DNA of 64,000 nucleotides from Chryseobacterium panacisoli (GTDB taxonomy: Bacteria; Bacteroidota; Bacteroidia; Flavobacteriales; Weeksellaceae). The notes beneath the pieces were generated by a model. That model had not been told where the DNA came from. It ran no database searches and saw only the letters and a program-made list of their open reading frames with translations. A program made the position numbers and the translations under genes. The stretch covers positions 204,356-268,355 of the forward strand of contig NZ_VTRU01000006.1 in assembly GCF_008274625.1 (NCBI RefSeq), in the 5' to 3' direction. Shown piece after piece: positions 8,912 through 16,563 of the stretch (positions within the stretch are counted from its first letter, which is position 1; each line of letters opens with the position of its first letter).

Positions 8912-10132
8912 ATGGAAAATAGGGTTGTAATTACCGGAATGGGAATTTATTCCTGCATCGGGACGTCTTTAGAAGAGGTCAGGGAATCCCTATATCAAGG
9001 AAAATCCGGTATTGTTTTAGATCCGGATAGAAAAGAATTTGGTTTCAGGTCTGGCCTTACAGGAGTTGTTCCGAAACCCGATCTGAAAAACCTTTTAAAC
9101 AGACGCCAGCGTGTCAGTATGGGAGAAGAAAGCGAATATGCTTATCTGGCAACCATGGATGCATTAAAACAGGCAAATCTGGATGAAGAATTCTTAGATT
9201 CTCATGAAGTGGGAATTTTATATGGAAACGACAGTGTTTCCCAGGCAGTAGTAGAGTCTATAGATATTGCAAGGGAAAAGAAAGATACTACATTGATGGG
9301 GTCGGGAGCGATCTTCAAATCAATGAACTCAACAGTAACGATGAACCTTTCTACCATATTTAAGTTGAAAGGAATCAATCTTACCATCAGTGCGGCATGT
9401 GCAAGCGGTTCGCATTCTTTGGGACTGGCCTATATGATGATCAAGAATGGCTTTCAGGAGATGATCATCTGCGGAGGGGCTCAGGAAACCAACAAATATT
9501 CTATGGCGAGCTTTGACGGACTGGGAGTGTTCTCAGCCAGAGAAGACGAGCCTACAAAAGCATCCAGACCTTTCGATGCAGAAAGAGACGGATTGATTCC
9601 TAGTGGCGGTGCTGCCAGCCTGATCGTTGAAAGCTTAGAATCTGCCCAAAGAAGAGGAGCTCCAATCATTGCAGAAATTATCGGTTACGGTTTTTCTTCA
9701 AACGGAGGTCATATTTCAACACCCAATGTGGACGGGCCAGCTTTGGCAATGGACAGAGCTCTTAAACAGTCAGGATTAAAAGCTTCGGACATTGACTATA
9801 TCAATGCCCATGCAACTTCTACCCCAATTGGTGATGCCAATGAAGCAAAAGCAATCTATGAGATCTTCGGGAGTGAAGTTCCGGTAAGTTCTACCAAATC
9901 TATGACCGGGCATGAGTGCTGGATGGCAGGAGCAAGTGAAGTAATCTACTCAATTCTGATGATGCAGAATGATTTCGTTGCTCCCAATATTAATCTGGAA
10001 AATCCTGATAATGAAGCACAAAAGATAAATTTAGTCGCAAAAACAAAAAATCAAAAAATTGATGTATTTTTGTCGAATTCTTTTGGGTTTGGGGGAACCA
10101 ATTCTGCACTAATAGTTAAAAAATTTTATTAA
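8912..10132 (+). CDS. Beta-ketoacyl-ACP synthase, FabF type
   Basis: 406 residues. The full Cys-His-His triad is visible: C163 in SAACASGSHSLG, H300 in NAHATSTPIGD, H334 in MTGHECWMAGA. It performs decarboxylative condensation with malonyl-ACP. One of three catalytically complete FabF-type synthases in the cluster (with 25083-26282 and 27241-28407), it sits directly before an ACP gene (4-base gap) and after the ketoreductase, forming a compact KR-KS-ACP unit. Whether it extends the aryl polyene or makes acyl chains for the resorcinol cannot be decided from sequence. Confidence 0.9.
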   Translation: MENRVVITGMGIYSCIGTSLEEVRESLYQGKSGIVLDPDRKEFGFRSGLTGVVPKPDLKNLLNRRQRVSMGEESEYAYLATMDALKQANLDEEFLDSHEVGILYGNDSVSQAVVESIDIAREKKDTTLMGSGAIFKSMNSTVTMNLSTIFKLKGINLTISAACASGSHSLGLAYMMIKNGFQEMIICGGAQETNKYSMASFDGLGVFSAREDEPTKASRPFDAERDGLIPSGGAASLIVESLESAQRRGAPIIAEIIGYGFSSNGGHISTPNVDGPALAMDRALKQSGLKASDIDYINAHATSTPIGDANEAKAIYEIFGSEVPVSSTKSMTGHECWMAGASEVIYSILMMQNDFVAPNINLENPDNEAQKINLVAKTKNQKIDVFLSNSFGFGGTNSALIVKKFY

Positions 10133-10136
10133 AAAC

Positions 10137-10391
10137 ATGGAAAGGGAAAAAATTGTTGCTATCGTTAATGATTTTCTGGTAAATGAATTCGAGGTAGACG
10201 GAGACGAAATCAGTAATGATGCCAACCTTAAAAATACACTGGGCTTGGACAGCCTGGATTATATCGACATGGTAGTCGTGATTGAATCCAATTTCGGCGT
10301 GAAATTAGGAGAAGCAGATTTCAAGAAAATGATAACATTTGATGATTTCTATACAACGATTGAAAATAAGATTGCTGAAAAAAACGCGTAG
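10137..10391 (+). CDS. Acyl carrier protein (first of two)
   Basis: 84 residues, acidic, with the phosphopantetheine attachment Ser39 in LGLDSLDYIDM. It lies 4 bases after the ketosynthase gene and is followed by a long intercistronic hairpin (10421-10489), which could raise its transcript level relative to downstream genes. It is distinct from the second ACP (26359-26616), so the two minus- and plus-strand blocks each have their own carrier. Confidence 0.93.
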   Translation: MEREKIVAIVNDFLVNEFEVDGDEISNDANLKNTLGLDSLDYIDMVVVIESNFGVKLGEADFKKMITFDDFYTTIENKIAEKNA

Positions 10392-10420
10392 TTATTGAGT
10401 ACATCTTTATTCTATAAAAT

Positions 10421-10489
10421 GAGCCAATGTAATAATATCAGGGTGATCCGATAACGGTTACTTTTAAAAAGGTATTATTACATTGGTTC
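10421..10489 (+). other. Long intercistronic hairpin between ACP and acyltransferase genes
   Basis: The arms 10421-10439 and 10471-10489 form a 19-bp stem. Two pairs are not Watson-Crick (10423 with 10487, 10438 with 10472), and both are G-U pairs in the plus-strand RNA but A-C mismatches on the other strand. The 31-base loop contains a small inner hairpin CCG-ATAA-CGG (10448-10457). There is no T-run after it, so it is not a standard terminator. It could protect the upstream ACP mRNA from 3' decay, be an RNase processing site, or be a small palindromic repeat element. Confidence 0.7.
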
Positions 10490-10511
10490 TCTGTTATATT
10501 AAATTCTATCT

Positions 10512-11396
10512 ATGAACAAGTGGAAAGGTAAATCTAAAGGAACAGTACTCGGATACAGAATATTCGTCTGGTGTATTAGAAATATCGGGATCAGAAGTTC
10601 ATATGGTGTGCTTTATTTTGTAGCAGCTTATTATTCACTGTTTCAGAAAAAAAGTAATCAGTATATTCTTTATTACTTTCAGAAAAGGCTGAACTACGGA
10701 TACTGGAAATCCAAAGCTTCCATATTTAAAAGCTATTTTACCTTCGGAAAAGTTCTGATCGATAAAACCGCTATTTCTGCCGGACTTAGAGGAAAATACA
10801 CTTATGAATTTGACGGTATTGAAAACCTCAGAAATCTTTTAGCTGCTAAAAAAGGAGGGGTCCTGATTAGCGCTCATATCGGCAATTTTGAAATTGCAGA
10901 GCATTTTTTTGCAGATATCGACTTCGACTGCCAGATCAATCTGGTGACTACAGATCAGGAAGTTACTGTGATTAAAGAATATCTGGAAAGTGTTGCCGTA
11001 AAAAAGAGTAATATCAAATTCATTTATGTAAAAGAAGATATGTCGCATATCTTTGAAATTAACAAAGCTTTGTCAGACAATGAGCTGATCTGTTTTACCG
11101 GAGACCGCTATTTTGAAGGATCTAAATATCTGGAAGCAGAGTTGCTGGGGAAAAGTGCAAAATTTCCGGCTGGTCCGTTTTTGATTGCCTCAAGATTGGG
11201 AGTTCCCGTAGTCTATGTGTACGTGATGAAGGAAAATAATCTCCACTACCACTTGTATGCAAGAGTGGCCCAGAATATCAAAAACCGTGATTCGCAGGGG
11301 CTTTTACAGTCATATGTTCAGAATCTTGAAACCATGGTCAAAAAATATCCACTTCAGTGGTTTAATTATTTTGATTTTTGGGACGATATAGATTAA
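10512..11396 (+). CDS. LpxL/HtrB-like lysophospholipid acyltransferase
   Basis: 294 residues, the usual length for the LpxL/HtrB (lipid A late acyltransferase) family. The catalytic HX4(D/E) motif appears as AHIGNFE near residues 121-127, followed by FTGDRYF and the KFPAGPFLIASRLGVPVVYVYV segment. A membrane-associated N-terminal part is likely. Members of this family occur in aryl-polyene and flexirubin clusters. The inferred role is transfer of an acyl or aryl-polyenyl group from ACP to a lipid-like acceptor at the inner membrane. It is one of several candidates for the ester-forming step. It follows the hairpin at 10421-10489. Confidence 0.82.
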   Translation: MNKWKGKSKGTVLGYRIFVWCIRNIGIRSSYGVLYFVAAYYSLFQKKSNQYILYYFQKRLNYGYWKSKASIFKSYFTFGKVLIDKTAISAGLRGKYTYEFDGIENLRNLLAAKKGGVLISAHIGNFEIAEHFFADIDFDCQINLVTTDQEVTVIKEYLESVAVKKSNIKFIYVKEDMSHIFEINKALSDNELICFTGDRYFEGSKYLEAELLGKSAKFPAGPFLIASRLGVPVVYVYVMKENNLHYHLYARVAQNIKNRDSQGLLQSYVQNLETMVKKYPLQWFNYFDFWDDID

Positions 11397-11570
11397 TTTT
11401 TCTATTTTTATCCCTTAAAAACAACCGAAAAACTAAAAACCATTAAGATTTACTAAGAATTAAGATCATTAAATAGTATTTTCCAAATAAAATTTCTTTG
11501 TTTACTGTACCAAAGTAATCTTTAAATATCTTAAATTCCCTGTTTCTTAATCATTAAAGCACATTCTCTT

Positions 11571-13097
11571 TTGAAGAAAGCATATGACATACTTGTAATC
11601 GGCAGCGGATTGGGAGGTCTTGTTTCGGCTCTTATTTTGGCGAAAGAAGGTATGAAAGTGTGTGTTCTCGAGAAAAATAATCAATACGGAGGAAATCTGC
11701 AGACCTTTTCAAGGGACAAACTGATTTTTGATACAGGTGTACATTATCTCGGAGGGTTGGGCAAAGGACAGAATCTGAACCGGTTCTTTTCCTATCTGGA
11801 AATTATGGATGATCTCGAGCTTCAGCTGATGGATGAAGACGGATATGATAGGATAAGTTTTGGAGAAGATGAAATAGAATATCCACATGCACAAGGTTAT
11901 CAGAATTTTGTTGAGCAGCTTTCCAAGTATTTTCCTGAAGAAAAAGGAAACCTTGAAAACTATTGTGAAGAGATTCAGTATGTCTGCAGCCAGTTTCCAA
12001 GGTATCATGTGGTAGGAAAAGACAATTACAACGAGGAAATTCTGCATCTTAATACCAAAAGATTCATCGAATCTGTTACCCAGAACAAAAGACTTCAGGC
12101 AGTGTTACTGGGGTCCAACTTTTTATATGCCGGAGACTCTGAAGATGTACCTTTCTATGTACATGCCTTAACGGTAAATTCCTATATCCAAAGTGCTTAT
12201 AAATGTGTAAAAGGCGGAAGCCAGATCTCTAAACTTCTCATCAGAAAACTTAGGGAATATGGAGCGGAAGTTCACAAGCATTCAGAAGTTTCGGATTTTG
12301 TTTTTAATGAAAATAGTGTATTGGTATCCGTAAAAACGAAAGAAGGAAAAGAATATTTGGCAAAACAGTTTATTTCAAATATAGAGATTCGCTCTACTAT
12401 TAAGCTTATCGGAGAGGAAAGACTTAAGAAATCCTTTCTGAATAGGGTATTGAGCTGGAAGCCGGTTTCATCATGCTTTAGTATTTATCTGGTTTTAAGA
12501 CCTCACAGTCTTCCGAATTTCAATTACAACAGATACCATTATTCATCAGAACAACAGGTCTGGAATGCATTCCGTTACCGGAAAGAATCATGGCCGGAAA
12601 CCTATATGCTTTCATCCACGCCCTCAAAACATCATCCTCAATTTGCAGAAAGTCTGACTGCAATTTCCTATATGGATTTTGATGAGGTTAAAGAATGGGA
12701 AAATACATTCAATACCGTAGCGGATGAACATGAAAGAGGAGAAGCGTATGAAAGATTTAAGCTGGAAAAAACAGAAAGGATGCTTGACGCTCTGGAAAAG
12801 AAAATTCCGAATGTAAGGCATGCCATCAAAACAATATATACTTCTTCTCCCTTGTCTTACCGTGATTATATCGGGAATTTTGAAGGAAATATGTACGGAT
12901 ACATGAAAAGCTCGGAGAATCCTCTTAAAACAATGGTTTCTCCCCGTACCAAAATAGACAATCTGTTTCTTACCGGGCAATCCGTTAATATGCACGGGAT
13001 TTTGGGAGTGACCATCGGAGCTTTTAACACCTGTGCTGAGATTTTAGGAAAAGAAACCATTGACATGAGGCTGACACAAATGATTAATAAAAAATAA
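11571..13097 (+). CDS. FAD-dependent CrtI-like oxidoreductase (phytoene desaturase family)
   Basis: 508 residues. The dinucleotide-binding motif GSGLGGLVSALILAKEG lies at 12-28 and is followed by the acidic end of beta-2 (VLEKNNQYGGNLQTF). The C-terminal LTGQSVNMHGILGVTIGAF is the conserved FAD-binding end of the CrtI/retinol-saturase family. The start is TTG at 11571; the glycine motif sits at the proper distance and there is no upstream ATG in frame. A redox step on the polyene or the resorcinol ring is inferred, but the substrate is unknown. The 174-base space before it is AT-rich with no clear promoter. The next gene starts one base after its stop, so the two are co-translated. Confidence 0.82.
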   Translation: MKKAYDILVIGSGLGGLVSALILAKEGMKVCVLEKNNQYGGNLQTFSRDKLIFDTGVHYLGGLGKGQNLNRFFSYLEIMDDLELQLMDEDGYDRISFGEDEIEYPHAQGYQNFVEQLSKYFPEEKGNLENYCEEIQYVCSQFPRYHVVGKDNYNEEILHLNTKRFIESVTQNKRLQAVLLGSNFLYAGDSEDVPFYVHALTVNSYIQSAYKCVKGGSQISKLLIRKLREYGAEVHKHSEVSDFVFNENSVLVSVKTKEGKEYLAKQFISNIEIRSTIKLIGEERLKKSFLNRVLSWKPVSSCFSIYLVLRPHSLPNFNYNRYHYSSEQQVWNAFRYRKESWPETYMLSSTPSKHHPQFAESLTAISYMDFDEVKEWENTFNTVADEHERGEAYERFKLEKTERMLDALEKKIPNVRHAIKTIYTSSPLSYRDYIGNFEGNMYGYMKSSENPLKTMVSPRTKIDNLFLTGQSVNMHGILGVTIGAFNTCAEILGKETIDMRLTQMINKK

Positions 13098-13098
13098 A

Positions 13099-14784
13099 GT
13101 GAAAAAAACGAATATCCATCTATTATATACAAGAGCTCTTTTTTATCTTACTTTTTGTTTTTTCCTCATTTCCTGTGGAATATCAAAGTCTATCCATCAT
13201 ATTCCTGAAGTAAAACAATATGCTTTGGAAGTCCCGGAAGTAACCAGGATCAACGACAGTACTTTCAGCTATAATCAGAATTACCTTACGAAAAATAAAC
13301 AGCAGCTCTGGGAGCTTTACATTAAAGGAAATCCCTTGCAGCTGGGATATAATAACGGAGCATTGACTCAAAGTTTAATGCAGAAGCAGGAAGGAATCTT
13401 CTTTTCGAAAGTTGAGGGATTTGTACCATCTAAATTTAAGCAGAGGCTGCTAAGAGGTTTTCTAAAATGGTACAACAGAAAAATGTATCTCAATGTAAGA
13501 GAAGATTATCAGGCAGAATTGTATGGCTTGTCACAATATTCATCTGATCAGTATGATTTTATTGCAACGAAATATTTGAGAAACCTTTACCTGCACGGAG
13601 CTCATGATATTGGGCATGCGATGCAGGATCTCGCCATGGTAGGCTGTACTTCCCTTGCGGTATGGAATGAAAACACTGAAGACGGAAATCTGCTGATCGG
13701 AAGAAATTTCGATTTTTATGTAGGAGATGATTTTGCAAAAAATAAGCTGGTAGAATTTGTTCAGCCGGAAGAAGGAATTCCATACATGTCAGTAAGCTGG
13801 CCGGGAATGATCGGTGTTGTGTCCGGGATGAATAAAGAAGGAATTACAGTGACGATTAACGCTGGGAAATCTAAAATTCCTTTAACTGCAAAAACACCTA
13901 TTTCCCTCGTCACAAGAGAAATTCTGCAGTATGCCAGAAATATAGAGGAAGCGGTGGCTATTGCCAAAAAAAGAAAAGTTTTTGTTTCAGAATCCATTCT
14001 TGTGGGAAGTGCTGCAGATAAAAATGCTGTAATTATTGAAGTTTCACCTAAAAATTTCGGAGTGTACAGAATTCAGAATACCAGCAGGGTTCTTTGTACC
14101 AATCATTTTCAGTCTGAAGCCTATAAAGATGACAAAAGAAATCAGAAGCATATTGAAGAAAGTCATTCGGAATATCGGTATGAAAGGCTTCAGGAACTTT
14201 TACAGGAAGAGAAAAAAATAACCCCGGAAAAAATGGCTTCTATTTTAAGAAACAAATCAGGTTTAAGGGATGAATCCATTGGTTATGGTAATGAAAAAGC
14301 ACTCAATCAGCTTCTGGCGCACCATGCCGTTATATTTTCACCTCAGAAAAAACTGGTTTGGGTATCTTCCAATCCTTATCAGCTGGGAGAATTTGTTTGT
14401 TATGATCTGAATGAAATCTTTTCAGACAAAGGATTACGGCCTGATGACTTTTCAAAATCAGAATTGAATATCGCCCGTGATCCATTTGCTGACTCTGAAG
14501 AATTTGAGCACTATGAACAATCTAAAATGTTGGGTAAAGAAATCAATGAGGCAGCAGAAAATAAGGATATATTGTTGACAGATGACCTCATTCCTTATTA
14601 TGAATCTATGAACCCAGATTTTTGGCAGGTCTACTATCAGTCAGGAAAATATTATTTTAACAAAAAAGAATATTCAAAGGCAAAAACTGAATTTGAAAAA
14701 GCTCTCACAAAAGAGATTACTACTGTTCCGGACAGAAGAAATGTAGAAAAATACCTGAAGAAAACTTTAAAGAAACTGAAATGA
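13099..14784 (+). CDS. C45/choloylglycine-type Ntn hydrolase lipoprotein with C-terminal TPR-like tail
   Basis: 561 residues. A lipoprotein signal is seen with lipobox LISC and the lipidated Cys at 26. The expected nucleophile of the Ntn-hydrolase fold is C183 in MVGCTSLAVW, followed by GNLLIGRNFDFY, the standard strand pair of the family. In this family the Cys is exposed by autocatalytic cleavage, so the part between the lipid anchor and C183 would be a propeptide. The last 60 residues (YYQSGKYYFNKKEYSKAKTE) resemble one TPR unit. The start codon is GTG, one base after the previous stop. Known relatives hydrolyse or transfer amide-linked acyl groups. In this cluster it could act on the acyl chain outside the inner membrane; the exact reaction is unknown. 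Confidence 0.75.
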   Translation: MKKTNIHLLYTRALFYLTFCFFLISCGISKSIHHIPEVKQYALEVPEVTRINDSTFSYNQNYLTKNKQQLWELYIKGNPLQLGYNNGALTQSLMQKQEGIFFSKVEGFVPSKFKQRLLRGFLKWYNRKMYLNVREDYQAELYGLSQYSSDQYDFIATKYLRNLYLHGAHDIGHAMQDLAMVGCTSLAVWNENTEDGNLLIGRNFDFYVGDDFAKNKLVEFVQPEEGIPYMSVSWPGMIGVVSGMNKEGITVTINAGKSKIPLTAKTPISLVTREILQYARNIEEAVAIAKKRKVFVSESILVGSAADKNAVIIEVSPKNFGVYRIQNTSRVLCTNHFQSEAYKDDKRNQKHIEESHSEYRYERLQELLQEEKKITPEKMASILRNKSGLRDESIGYGNEKALNQLLAHHAVIFSPQKKLVWVSSNPYQLGEFVCYDLNEIFSDKGLRPDDFSKSELNIARDPFADSEEFEHYEQSKMLGKEINEAAENKDILLTDDLIPYYESMNPDFWQVYYQSGKYYFNKKEYSKAKTEFEKALTKEITTVPDRRNVEKYLKKTLKKLK

Positions 14785-15146
14785 TTCCTAAATATATAAA
14801 ACTGCTGTTCTGCATTCCCTTTGTCATTATCATCTGCCATTCAGTATACTTATGTACGGTTTATAGCTCAGTTCCTGATATTATCCCTATTCATGGTTAT
14901 GGAAATATGAAAGATAACTACGGAAGCAAAATATTTCTTATAATGCCTGTGATCATGAATTTGGTTATTCTGCTTTTTATCTGGTTGATTATCAGACGGC
15001 CGGATAAGATAAAATTTACATTTGAGATCAGCGAAGACGAAAGAGAAAGAACTTATCACATTACACAGCTGGCTTTGGTAATTATTGCGATATTTGCAAC
15101 CATAATGATGACACCATTGTCATTTTATGATGTAGTTTATAAATAA
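14781..15146 (+). CDS. Small membrane protein, DUF1648-like
   Basis: 121 residues with three hydrophobic segments (about 7-29, 49-71, 93-113). The first loop VPDIIPIHGYGNMKDNYGSK matches the pattern of DUF1648 proteins (P-IP-H-G-D). It overlaps the preceding stop by four bases (ATGA), so translation is coupled. The function is unknown. Confidence 0.65.
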   Translation: MIPKYIKLLFCIPFVIIICHSVYLCTVYSSVPDIIPIHGYGNMKDNYGSKIFLIMPVIMNLVILLFIWLIIRRPDKIKFTFEISEDERERTYHITQLALVIIAIFATIMMTPLSFYDVVYK

Positions 15147-15152
15147 TTAACC

Positions 15153-16406
15153 ATGAAAAAACTTTTAACCCTATTCTTTACCGTATGTTTTCTACTATCA
15201 TTTTCTCAGGACAGAAAAGAGATCGGAAATACTTTCATCAAAACTTTATTGGTAGATAAAAATATTGAAAAAGCACATTCTTATTTTGACGCTTCAGTGG
15301 CAGGACAGATTCCGGTAGATCAACTTAAGGCCATTACAGAACAACTTCAGGGACAGATCGGAAGTTTGAAAAATATTCTTGAAGTAAACAATGAAGGAAA
15401 TATCTACTATTACTATTCCGAATTTGAGAAAACGAAACTCGATGTTCAGCTTACTTTCGGTGAGAATAATAAAATGCTGGGTTTCTTCTTAGTTCCTCAC
15501 AAAACATTTGAGAAACCGGATGAAAAAACTACATTGAAAATAAAAAGTGATGGTATTGAACTGAATGGGACATTATGGGTTCCTCCTTCCAACGATAAAA
15601 AGAAGTTGGTTATTTTCGTTCATGGCTCCGGAGCTCATGACAGGGATGAAACCATCGGTGAAAATAAACCTTTCAAAGACATTGCAGAATACCTCTTAAG
15701 CAACGGAATTTCTTCCTACCGATATGATAAAAGATCATATTCAAATCCTGAAACATTCAATGAAAAGTCTACTGTAGAAGAAGAAACTATTAATGATGCG
15801 GTAAATGCCGCCAATTATTTTAAAAATAATGCAGATTATAAAGGATATCAGATTATCATTTTGGGACACAGCCAAGGAGCTTATATGATGCCTGAAATTG
15901 CAAAAAAAGCACAGGTTTCAAAATATGTTTTTATGGCTGGGAACGCAAGACCACTACAGGATTTATTAATAGAACAGTACGAATATCTTCATACTATGGA
16001 TCCCGTTAAAGTTCCTGCGGAAGCTGTTCAGGAAATAAAAAAGCAGGTGGCATTTTTAAACTCAGAGAATTTTACTCTAAACTCACCTGCATCTGAACTT
16101 CCTTTGGGTCAGCCAGCAGCATATTGGCAATATTTAAAGAAATACAACCAGCTTAATGAGGTTAAAAAAATTAAAGCTCCGATGTTTTTTGCACAGGGAG
16201 GAAGAGATTATCAGGTGACCGAGAAAGATTTCAACCTTTGGAAAGAAACATTGAAGAGTGATAAAACAGCCGTTTTTAAGTTTTATCCTTTATTAAGCCA
16301 TTTATTCATTGCAGGTTCCGGAAAACCATCTCCAAAAGATTATGAAACAAAAGGAAAAGTTGATGAACAGTTTTTGAAAGATCTTACAAGGTTTATTCTG
16401 CAATAG
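15153..16406 (+). CDS. Secreted alpha/beta hydrolase with DUF3887-like N-terminal domain
   Basis: 417 residues with a signal peptide (1-18). Residues about 20-125 resemble the DUF3887 domain found before hydrolases (QLKAITEQLQGQIGSLK). The hydrolase domain follows, with the nucleophile elbow GHSQG (S240), the oxyanion region FVHGSGAHDRD, and a late Asp-His (FFAQGGRDYQV, LLSHLF). A periplasmic esterase or peptidase is likely. It lies 6 bases after the DUF1648-like gene and is the last gene of the plus-strand block. Whether it belongs to pigment synthesis is uncertain. Confidence 0.8.
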   Translation: MKKLLTLFFTVCFLLSFSQDRKEIGNTFIKTLLVDKNIEKAHSYFDASVAGQIPVDQLKAITEQLQGQIGSLKNILEVNNEGNIYYYYSEFEKTKLDVQLTFGENNKMLGFFLVPHKTFEKPDEKTTLKIKSDGIELNGTLWVPPSNDKKKLVIFVHGSGAHDRDETIGENKPFKDIAEYLLSNGISSYRYDKRSYSNPETFNEKSTVEEETINDAVNAANYFKNNADYKGYQIIILGHSQGAYMMPEIAKKAQVSKYVFMAGNARPLQDLLIEQYEYLHTMDPVKVPAEAVQEIKKQVAFLNSENFTLNSPASELPLGQPAAYWQYLKKYNQLNEVKKIKAPMFFAQGGRDYQVTEKDFNLWKETLKSDKTAVFKFYPLLSHLFIAGSGKPSPKDYETKGKVDEQFLKDLTRFILQ

Positions 16407-16563
16407 CACTTAAGGTTCTTTTGGCAAATTGGTATAAAATAGATAGGTTAGTTTGATAGAATTTATATTTTCAAATAAATATTACATAAATGTGTAACAT
16501 TTTGGATTAAATCTCTACTAACTCTTAAATCTAATATATTAATATTTGTTAAAAGTAATCTAA

